Below, piece after piece: positions 39,776 to 44,896 of a DNA stretch of 44,896 nt (the stretch's first letter is position 1; each line of letters begins with the position of its first letter). The translations under genes and the position numbers were made by a program. The stretch is from the IMG/VR virus record IMGVR_UViG_3300018469_000002, positions 1-44,896 of that record; one strand, 5' to 3'. The notes below the pieces were generated by a model, which was not told where the DNA came from, searched no databases, and worked only from the letters and a program-made list of their open reading frames with translations. Source of the stretch: a virus.

Positions 39776-41602
39776 ATGGCACTTACAGGCGCAACTAAAG
39801 TACGCGGCTTAGTACTACCGCTGGAAGCAGCGTTCAATGCATTTGTGGGCAGATTAGCCGGCGCGGCGGGATTAAGCGTCATTGGGCAGGTGGCGACTGT
39901 AGCTGCCCTACGTTCTACAGAACCAGCAGCAACGGGTGTGAAAGTACTCCTGAAAGAGCACTCGGCTGGTACCAGCACAGGCGGTGGTACATTCCAGCAT
40001 GTACCGGACAGCACACTGCAAGATGATAATGGTGTAGTGATTGTTACCGCTGGCGGTAACCGTTGGGTGCGTGTACTCGATAATCCTCGGGATTGGAATA
40101 TTGATATGTTCGGTATTCAACCGGGTACTGATGTAACGACTGCCCTACAGACAGTACTGAATCGCCTTGTTGATGCCGGTGGCGGTTCCCTCACCCTCCG
40201 GGCTGGTGCTAACTATACCATCTCTAATTCCATCACACTCGACTTGGGTAAAGTTCAGTTAGTGGGTAAGGGTGCAGCCTTTACCTGTATGAACGATAAC
40301 TCCCATACGGCTTTTGTACTGGTTAGCTCCGCGCCCAACCCATTTGGTTCTCCTCTGCGTAACCGCTTGGTAGCATCTACCGGCATTGAGCTTATTGGCA
40401 ATAACTACACTAACGATGCTGTGGTAATTCTCGGTAATGGTACTACGAACAAACCGGCGCAGTTCAGCATTAATAATTGGGTAATTCGTGGTTTCCGCAA
40501 GGGCATCATCACCCAACAAAATGCATACATGTTTGAGTTTGACCACTGCTCTATCACCCGTAACCTGTATGACATTTATGTTCCAGTGGACGCCGGAGAT
40601 TCTGGGGAGCGTATGACATGGATTAACTGCGACTTCACATCCAACTTGTACACAGAGGGGGATGCGAGCACCCGTAGTTATGGCATTTACTCCCGCAGTG
40701 CTTCTAGCCTGCGCTTCATCAACTGCTCCTTTGACTGGCAGTGGTGCTTAATGGACGTTCTGAATACACAGCTATTCTTCGAGAACTGTCACTTGGAGTC
40801 TCCTAGCAGCAACTTCATTACTACCCCAAGTAATGATTATAGCTACATCGTTATGAACGGTACTAGTAAGGTGTACTTACATAACTGCTTTATTCTGCTG
40901 AACTATGTAGGTGGCGGTGTTCCTAGCAAGGTGCATGAGTCAGTAGCATACCTCGGGGATGCACGCTCTCGTTTGAGTGTAACGGGCAGCTTCGTGCATG
41001 TGTTCGGTATCTCTTGGTGGGGTCGTGGGGCCGGGTTAGTTAATGTGCAGGATGTTAGTACGTACAACGAGTTCGCACCAATTCTGGGCCGAAGCAACTC
41101 TTCACTGAACAGTCAGATTGTGAATGGGCATTTTACTCAGAATACCCCAGCGCCTAGTGCTATAGGATGGACAGCATCCTTCACTGCGGCCGGTGCTCCC
41201 GATGACCTGACGTACAGCACTGATGTGATGTACTCTGGTGCTCCGTACAGCCTGAAAATGTACAATCAGTTTGCTGGCACAACCAGTAAACACACCCTTG
41301 TTGTACCATACGAGGGTGGTCAGTACTACGTGGGGTTTGTTGCTGCGTACGCTGCTGTAGACGGTATTGTGCGTTCAGTGCGCCGTGTATTCTTGGATGA
41401 GTATGGAAACACTGTGTACAATGACCTCGACACTACTGTGTTTGGCACAAGCGGTAACTGGGGCACTCGTCGCCGTATCTTAGACTTGCAGAGCCTTGGT
41501 GTTGCGCACAAGCGCATCAAGAAAGTGCAGATTGAGATTGCATCTAACATTGGTAACCTTACCCCGTTCTACATCGGGCAGGTCATCTCACAAAGCTACT
41601 AA
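39776..41602 (+). CDS. Tailspike with right-handed beta-helix, probable capsule or slime depolymerase, 608 aa
   Basis: After an N-terminal capsid/tail attachment segment (1-100; LKEHSAGTSTGGGTF and NRWVRVLDNP), DWNIDMFGIQPGTDVTTALQ introduces a pectate-lyase-like beta-helix, with repeats such as FEFDHCSITRNLYDI and FINCSFDWQW. The last about 130 residues look like a carbohydrate-binding or trimerisation jelly roll (DDLTYSTDVMYSGAPYSLK). Such spikes degrade surface polysaccharide. It lacks the T7 fibre N-terminus, so it probably docks on the fibre at 34635 or elsewhere on the tail. Confidence 0.82.
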   Translation: MALTGATKVRGLVLPLEAAFNAFVGRLAGAAGLSVIGQVATVAALRSTEPAATGVKVLLKEHSAGTSTGGGTFQHVPDSTLQDDNGVVIVTAGGNRWVRVLDNPRDWNIDMFGIQPGTDVTTALQTVLNRLVDAGGGSLTLRAGANYTISNSITLDLGKVQLVGKGAAFTCMNDNSHTAFVLVSSAPNPFGSPLRNRLVASTGIELIGNNYTNDAVVILGNGTTNKPAQFSINNWVIRGFRKGIITQQNAYMFEFDHCSITRNLYDIYVPVDAGDSGERMTWINCDFTSNLYTEGDASTRSYGIYSRSASSLRFINCSFDWQWCLMDVLNTQLFFENCHLESPSSNFITTPSNDYSYIVMNGTSKVYLHNCFILLNYVGGGVPSKVHESVAYLGDARSRLSVTGSFVHVFGISWWGRGAGLVNVQDVSTYNEFAPILGRSNSSLNSQIVNGHFTQNTPAPSAIGWTASFTAAGAPDDLTYSTDVMYSGAPYSLKMYNQFAGTTSKHTLVVPYEGGQYYVGFVAAYAAVDGIVRSVRRVFLDEYGNTVYNDLDTTVFGTSGNWGTRRRILDLQSLGVAHKRIKKVQIEIASNIGNLTPFYIGQVISQSY

Positions 41603-41610
41603 GGAGTTGT

Positions 41611-41910
41611 ATGCATATTAAAGGTACCCGTAGCATCTTGGTACAACAGGTTTATGAGGGTGTCCTATTGGGCACCCGCCCTGAGACTGTACCAGTGCGC
41701 GTAGACTTAATTGGTGTGAACGTAGGCCCGGACTTAACCTCTATTGGTACATTCAGTATAACTGGTGAGGTTGATTCAGTTTCTATTCCCATGGGTACAG
41801 CGCAGTGCTCGTTCCAGTTCAACCAGTCTGGCCCGACTCTGCAACAGCAGGCGTATGCAAGCATGGTTGGGAGTGCCGAGCTTGAATCAGCTTCATTGGT
41901 AGTTCCATAG
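41611..41910 (+). CDS. Last late hypothetical protein, 99 aa
   Basis: AAGGAG precedes the ATG. The product MHIKGTRSILVQQVYEGVLL is predicted all-beta, with PVRVDLIGVNVG and GEVDSVSIPMGTAQCSFQF. Such a protein just after a tailspike could be a small virion part, but I do not recognise it. It ends just before the gene-free region. Confidence 0.6.
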   Translation: MHIKGTRSILVQQVYEGVLLGTRPETVPVRVDLIGVNVGPDLTSIGTFSITGEVDSVSIPMGTAQCSFQFNQSGPTLQQQAYASMVGSAELESASLVVP

Positions 41911-41923
41911 TTCCCGTTCCGGG

Positions 41924-41948
41924 GTGCACGTTCTATGCACACTCAATT
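41924..41948 (+). terminator. Candidate terminator after the last late gene
   Basis: A short stem, GTGCA with TGCAC around a seven-base loop, is followed by ACTCAATTTTTATT. The stem is only five base pairs, but the T-run and location at the end of the late operon fit a terminator. Confidence 0.4.
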
Positions 41949-42463
41949 TTTATTATACTCATGCGAGGGTGTCCCTCCACTCATTCAGCACGCTGCGTCC
42001 CCCGTGGGGTGCTGCTCTGTGGTGCTGTGGCTGGGGACTCTCGCTCATCTCTCACTCTCCTTCCTTACCGCGTGCGCGTGCGTGCGGTTCAGTCTCGCGT
42101 GCATCGCGCGCTCATTATCCCGCTCATCAGTCCGCTCTCTCACTCTCGGCCTGTCGGCCTCGTGCTCGGTCGCTCCGCTCTCATCGCAGGTGCTCTCTGG
42201 TGCTCTCAGCTATCGCTGGGTGTGCTGGGGCGCGCTTGCATTCTTCGCGCCCGACTCTCTTCGCATTCTTCGCTCTCGTCTTCTCTCGTTGGTGCTCTTT
42301 CTCTCTCTCACTGCACGCTCTGGCTTTCCGCCTATGTATTCCGGCGGCTACGCGTCGGTACGTTGTTCATTCTTCACAGTCGTTCCTCCTTATAGTGGAC
42401 ATCTTAATAACTCTATTGAATACAGTAACTTACGATGTACCTTAAAATACTTGGTTCTGGTGG

Positions 42464-42492
42464 TTGCATTCCATAATTCAGTGTGTTCTAAT
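42464..42492 (+). promoter_or_regulatory. Candidate sigma70 early promoter
   Basis: TTGCAT (four of six to the -35 consensus) and TCTAAT (five of six to the -10) are 17 bases apart in the AT-rich part upstream of the first early gene. Host-polymerase promoters are expected here, as in other T7-group phages. Confidence 0.45.
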
Positions 42493-42606
42493 GGCCTCAC
42501 TGAAACGGCAGCACTGACTAGTAGCATACCTCGAGTTACTCTGATTAGTCATCGAAGTGTTAAGTAGCTATCCGGTGGCGTATGAAGATACCAGAAAGAT
42601 TGTTAA

Positions 42607-42630
42607 TAAGGTGTCCGCTCTAAGGGAACT
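42607..42630 (+). promoter_or_regulatory. Candidate phage RNA polymerase promoter 3
   Basis: TAAGGTGTCCGCTCTAAGGG matches the site at 20232 in 19 of 20 positions, then diverges (AACTTAGG). It lies just before the first early gene, an HNH gene, comparable to the leftmost phage promoters of T7. Confidence 0.65.
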
Positions 42631-42641
42631 TAGGAGGACAC

Positions 42642-43037
42642 ATGAAACAAGTAATACGTAGTGTCGATTTACAGGGTATTGAGCAAGCTGGTTATGATAT
42701 ACAGTGCGACGGTGCTCTGATTAGTAGAAAGTACAGCAAAGAGAGAGTAATCCGCGGTGCGGTTAATAACTGCGGTTACAAGGTTTATAATCTCTCAATT
42801 GCCGGTAAGACCACATTGTACTTAGCGCACCGTCTGGTAGCTGAGAAATACATTGACAAAGTGGATGGCAAGCGGTACATTAACCACATCGACGGCAACA
42901 AGCTGAATAATCACGCTAGCAACTTAGAGTGGTGTTCGATGCCTGAGAATGTAGCACACGCTCTTAGTAATAAGATGCTTGACAGAAAGAACGGAAAGTT
43001 CCATACTGTCAATCAAGCTGTTAGCCAGCGCGGATAA
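42642..43037 (+). CDS. HNH homing endonuclease, first early gene, 131 aa
   Basis: The HNH core is AHRLVAEKY (H63) with YINHIDGNKLNN (about 79-90) and SNLEWCSM (93-100), the common NUMOD4-HNH pattern. The N-terminal part (about 15-60, beta-hairpin with ISRKYSKERVIRG and YKVYNLSIAGK) is the NUMOD-like DNA-contact part. The gene has an excellent AGGAGG site and a phage-type promoter just upstream, and is AT-richer than typical genes here. It is the first gene after the junction. Confidence 0.85.
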   Translation: MKQVIRSVDLQGIEQAGYDIQCDGALISRKYSKERVIRGAVNNCGYKVYNLSIAGKTTLYLAHRLVAEKYIDKVDGKRYINHIDGNKLNNHASNLEWCSMPENVAHALSNKMLDRKNGKFHTVNQAVSQRG

Positions 43038-43209
43038 TGAAACCTTCCGGTCTAGCTCATTAAAAATCCGATTCAGTATGAAGCAAGCGCTTAACGCCTT
43101 CTGGGTGGCTGCTAGAACCTTCTGGTTCCATGACGCAGTGTGTTGCTTGCCTCTTTCCGGCTACGGCTGGTACTGAACGGACACAATCTGGAAACAGGCG
43201 AAATACCGC
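43038..43209 (+). other. Short gap with no clear gene
   Basis: About 170 bases lie between the HNH gene and its possible remnant. A 32-codon ORF from ATG 43078 (MKQALNAFWVAARTFWFHD) lacks a ribosome site. A small hairpin, GAACC-TTCT-GGTTC, lies at about 43110-43130. Nothing else is convincing. Confidence 0.35.
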
Positions 43210-43482
43210 ATGGAAGCGGGACTACCTCACAAGTACTGCGTGAGGAATGAGGAGAACATTATAAACATCTCTGATTATGTTGCCTACGATGCTACTAGCG
43301 GTGTTATAACCTCTAAGCAATCCCTAGGTAACAGGAAAGCAAGTTCTCTCATGGGTACAGTTGATAAGGCGGGTTATCTCACCTTTGTGTTACGTGGTAA
43401 GCGGTACAACAACGCTGTTGACGCTTACACTGAGCGCTGTAACCTTGCGGAGAAACCCCACGGTGAGTACTACCACCCATAA
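43210..43482 (+). pseudogene. Probable HNH endonuclease remnant lacking its catalytic core, 90 aa
   Basis: Residues about 24-69 (YVAYDATSGVITSKQSLGNR onward to LRGKRYNN) match the N-terminal strand region of phage HNH proteins, where the next residues should be a His-Arg-Leu and the HNH core. Instead the sequence passes directly to AVDAYTERCNLAEKPHGEYY, which looks like the C-terminal end of AP2-bearing members (DAY...A...HGEY). An internal deletion of the HNH core would explain this. The ribosome site is weak. It could also be a small protein with a new role, such as a DNA-binding regulator. Confidence 0.5.
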
Positions 43483-43483
43483 G

Positions 43484-43531
43484 GGTTAGGGTAGGACATT
43501 CATTGAGTGCCTTACCCACCTAACCCTAACC
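43484..43531 (+). other. Long intergenic hairpin before the 193-aa early gene
   Basis: GGTTAGGGTAGG pairs with CCTAACCCTAACC over 12 base pairs with one bulged A, across a 23-base loop. It lies between the HNH remnant and the next early gene. It may be an RNase III processing site or protect the mRNA end. The TTAGGG-like units are chance, not telomeric. Confidence 0.55.
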
Positions 43532-43550
43532 AACTAGAAGGTACTACACC

Positions 43551-44132
43551 ATGACTACTACAGTAATCAAAACAGTAATCAAACAAACCGCCGCTAAGAA
43601 TATCGCTAAGGCACTGCGTACTCAACACACCGCACGCCGTGACCTGACGATTTCCGCTTTGTTCTCAGCGCTGGTACACGCCGATATCACCTTCATGGCT
43701 GGCTTCACTAAAGCCGATGCTGCGATGTTTGATACTACGCTGCGCACGATGTTGCCAGTGCAGTTCAAACAGAAACAGGGCGGCTACGTTTATGACCGCC
43801 AGAAAGCTGACAAGCTGCGTGCTGAGTTGAGCGTTGTGTTCAACGAAACCACGTGGGAAGAGTTCAGCGATAAGCTGCTGAGTATCTGGCTGAACGGTCA
43901 TCAAGCGGCGCAGGCCGAAGAAGTGGACGCTCAACAGAAGCGCCAGAACGCTAGCAAGTCCGTACAGCGTTCATTGGAGAAGGCGCTTGCCGCTGGCCTG
44001 TCACTGCACGAGCTGGAAGTGTTGTTCACTAAGTTCAAAGCAGCGAATGGCGGCGTGATGGCGTCTGATGTGTTCAAAGGCGTTCTGCCGAGCACTCAGC
44101 CAGAAGCAGCAGCACCAGTAATGCAGCATTAA
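43551..44132 (+). CDS. Early hypothetical protein, 193 aa
   Basis: The ATG at 43551 (AGAAGG upstream) starts a basic, mostly helical protein (MTTTVIKTVIKQTAAKNIAK) with QFKQKQGGYVYDRQKADKLRAEL in the middle and a second helical part, SKSVQRSLEKALAAGLSLHELEVLFTKF. The end is a short Ala/Pro/Gln tail. I do not recognise a family. It is flanked by hairpins at 43484 and 44143, so it is probably released as its own mRNA, and high early expression is likely. Confidence 0.65.
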   Translation: MTTTVIKTVIKQTAAKNIAKALRTQHTARRDLTISALFSALVHADITFMAGFTKADAAMFDTTLRTMLPVQFKQKQGGYVYDRQKADKLRAELSVVFNETTWEEFSDKLLSIWLNGHQAAQAEEVDAQQKRQNASKSVQRSLEKALAAGLSLHELEVLFTKFKAANGGVMASDVFKGVLPSTQPEAAAPVMQH

Positions 44133-44142
44133 GTGATTCGCT

Positions 44143-44168
44143 CAAAGTCAGCCATGCGGTTGACTTTG
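44143..44168 (+). other. Early intergenic hairpin, processing site candidate
   Basis: CAAAGTCAGCC pairs with GGTTGACTTTG over 11 base pairs (one wobble) around the loop ATGC. It is followed by ATCATTCGAT, a sequence that also follows the hairpin at 44487 in nearly the same form. Confidence 0.6.
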
Positions 44169-44209
44169 CTCGTTATCATTCGATAGCGGTTAACCACAAG
44201 GAATAGAAT

Positions 44210-44338
44210 ATGCCTATGTCTTACGCGAAGTATCGTCGTCGTAACAGCAACCGTGCTAAGCACCAAGCGGCTATCTCAGCCGGTTATAGCAAGCTGTTTA
44301 ACTTCTATGCTAGCCGTGGCTTCCTCATTCAGCCTTAA
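44210..44338 (+). CDS. Very small basic early protein, 42 aa
   Basis: AAGGA precedes ATG 44210. The product MPMSYAKYRRRNSNRAKHQA is strongly basic in its first half and aromatic at the end (LFNFYASRGFLIQP). It is flanked by a hairpin and the next small gene. It could bind nucleic acid or a host protein. The family is not recognised, but ribosome site, spacing and coding-like third positions support it. Confidence 0.55.
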   Translation: MPMSYAKYRRRNSNRAKHQAAISAGYSKLFNFYASRGFLIQP

Positions 44339-44349
44339 GGATATCATCT

Positions 44350-44484
44350 ATGGATAAGGCCGCGCTGCACGCTGCTATCATGCAAGTGGTTGTGGCACTG
44401 GATAACCCGGCGCTGAGTATCTCAGCCATCACAACCTTGCAAGCGCACTTAAAGCAATTGCAGGTTGAGTACGGCCAGAAGTGA
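44350..44484 (+). CDS. Very small early protein, 44 aa
   Basis: AAGGA lies nine bases before ATG 44350. The product MDKAALHAAIMQVVVALDNP is a hydrophobic-patterned helical protein with a second amphipathic helix (ISAITTLQAHLKQLQVEYG). It is followed three bases later by a strong hairpin. The family is not recognised. Confidence 0.55.
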   Translation: MDKAALHAAIMQVVVALDNPALSISAITTLQAHLKQLQVEYGQK

Positions 44485-44486
44485 CG

Positions 44487-44520
44487 CCAGCAAGCCCAGC
44501 CAAGTGGTTGGGCTTGCTGG
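44487..44520 (+). other. Strong early hairpin, processing site or terminator
   Basis: CCAGCAAGCCCAGCC pairs with GGTTGGGCTTGCTGG over 15 base pairs (one wobble) around the loop AAGT. TAATCATTCCGAT follows, close to the sequence after the 44143 hairpin. There is no T-run, so cleavage by RNase III is a good alternative to termination. Confidence 0.65.
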
Positions 44521-44555
44521 TAATCATTCCGATTGCTAATTAAGGAGATGTACCT

Positions 44556-44870
44556 GTGAGTTCAACAGTTAAGATTGTGCTGCCCGCCAGCCAACTGCAC
44601 AAGAAACAGTACGGCGCAGTGGTACAGCGTGTGTTCCGTGTATCTCAGGAGCACTGCCAAGCTGTAGCGGCGCGCGGAGAGAACCTAACCGTGGTTGCAT
44701 CATCTGGGCAAGTCATCGCCTTCCTGATAGCACGTGACCAAGCCGGGTTCGTGAACACATTCAAAGAGCTGGGAATGGAGTTTGTACACCTCGGCGCGGG
44801 TAAAGAACGCTTCCCGTCTGAGGTACACGTGTACAATCCGAATAACCGCACCGATGAAACCTACCTGTAA
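44556..44870 (+). CDS. Early hypothetical protein, 104 aa (GTG start)
   Basis: TAAGGAG precedes the GTG at 44556, and no ATG exists in the frame near it. The product MSSTVKIVLPASQLHKKQYG has a mixed strand/helix pattern (VVASSGQVIAFLIARDQAG, then FKELGMEFVHLGAG). The family is not recognised. The end of this gene is repeated at 1-97 owing to the circular overlap, and the 76-aa gene follows with 11 bases between. Confidence 0.65.
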   Translation: MSSTVKIVLPASQLHKKQYGAVVQRVFRVSQEHCQAVAARGENLTVVASSGQVIAFLIARDQAGFVNTFKELGMEFVHLGAGKERFPSEVHVYNPNNRTDETYL

Positions 44871-44896
44871 GGAGTCGCCTAATGTTTAAATTAGTG

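Larger units (their letters stand above)
41911..42641. other. Gene-free late/early junction, adenine-poor; likely site of genome ends
   Basis: About 730 bases hold no supported gene. From about 41,990 to 42,385 the + strand is very poor in A and rich in C and T, with many CTCTC and GCTCT words and a repeated GCATTCTTCGC. As a result all three forward frames stay open at once for over 430 bases, with Leu/Ser/Arg-rich, non-protein-like translations and no ribosome sites. From 42,385 it changes to AT-rich sequence with promoter-like sites. T7-group genomes have their terminal repeat between late and early genes, so the physical ends are most likely here; the exact repeat cannot be read from sequence alone. 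Confidence 0.55.

Noticed and set aside
41924-42567. Long overlapping + strand ORFs (up to about 210 codons) in the gene-free region
   Set aside because: All three frames are open at once because A is scarce. Translations are Leu/Ser/Arg-rich, there are no ribosome sites and no domain is recognisable.
43484-43531. Telomere-like TTAGGG units
   Set aside because: There are only a few units forming one hairpin in an early intergenic gap; this is chance similarity.
44160-44182. Possible sigma70 promoter beginning with TTGACT
   Set aside because: The -35-like sequence is one arm of a strong hairpin, and the element 17 bases away (ATAGCG) is a poor -10.

Overview
The window is an essentially complete genome of a strictly lytic, short-tailed phage of the T7 supergroup (Autographiviridae). 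Every supported gene is on the + strand. The first 123 bases are repeated exactly as the last 123 (1-123 = 44774-44896), so this is a circularly closed assembly cut open inside an early gene, with about 44,773 unique bases. The single-subunit RNA polymerase gene sits directly upstream of the structural genes instead of at the left end, and the replication block reads primase, helicase, ligase, DNA polymerase, 5'-3' exonuclease, endonuclease VII, phosphoesterase, RNA polymerase. Both traits point to a phiKMV-like relative. Strong AGGAG ribosome sites, two lipoprotein signals and the lysis cassette point to a Gram-negative, probably enterobacterial, host. I see no integrase, repressor, tRNA or CRISPR array.

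Layout in biological order. (a) 41.91-42.64 kb: a gene-free, adenine-poor, pyrimidine-rich stretch between the last late gene and the first early gene. It is the likely location of the genome ends, followed by a sigma70-like promoter and a phage-type promoter. (b) 42.64-44.90 kb continuing into 0-5.68 kb: small early genes, most unrecognised, including a secreted lipoprotein, a methyltransferase-like protein, a 531-residue unknown and an M20-like metallopeptidase, with strong hairpins between several of them. (c) 5.67-20.23 kb: DNA metabolism and the RNA polymerase. (d) 20.36-38.6 kb: portal, scaffold, capsid, tail tubes, three internal virion proteins (one with a cell-wall hydrolase domain, one with an HEAAH motif), tail fibre and terminase. 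(e) 38.6-41.9 kb: spanin-like lipoprotein, holin, SAR endolysin, beta-helix tailspike and a last small gene.

The most striking feature is invasion by homing-type endonucleases. I count six HNH/endonuclease VII-type invaders beside the phage's own endonuclease VII, plus one apparent HNH remnant. Three cluster on the DNA polymerase: one overlaps its start, one splits it into an exonuclease-bearing part and a polymerase part, and one (an endonuclease VII-like ORF) lies inside the polymerase part in another frame while the polymerase frame stays open across it for about 118 codons. Neither insert leaves obvious room for a self-splicing intron core. The polymerase may therefore work as two polypeptides, with a long overprinted loop in the second.

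Three sites of the form TGTCCRCTCWAAGGG, at 9.1, 20.2 and 42.6 kb, resemble T7-class promoters and probably serve the phage polymerase. A hairpin directly after the capsid gene is placed like the T7 terminator T-phi.
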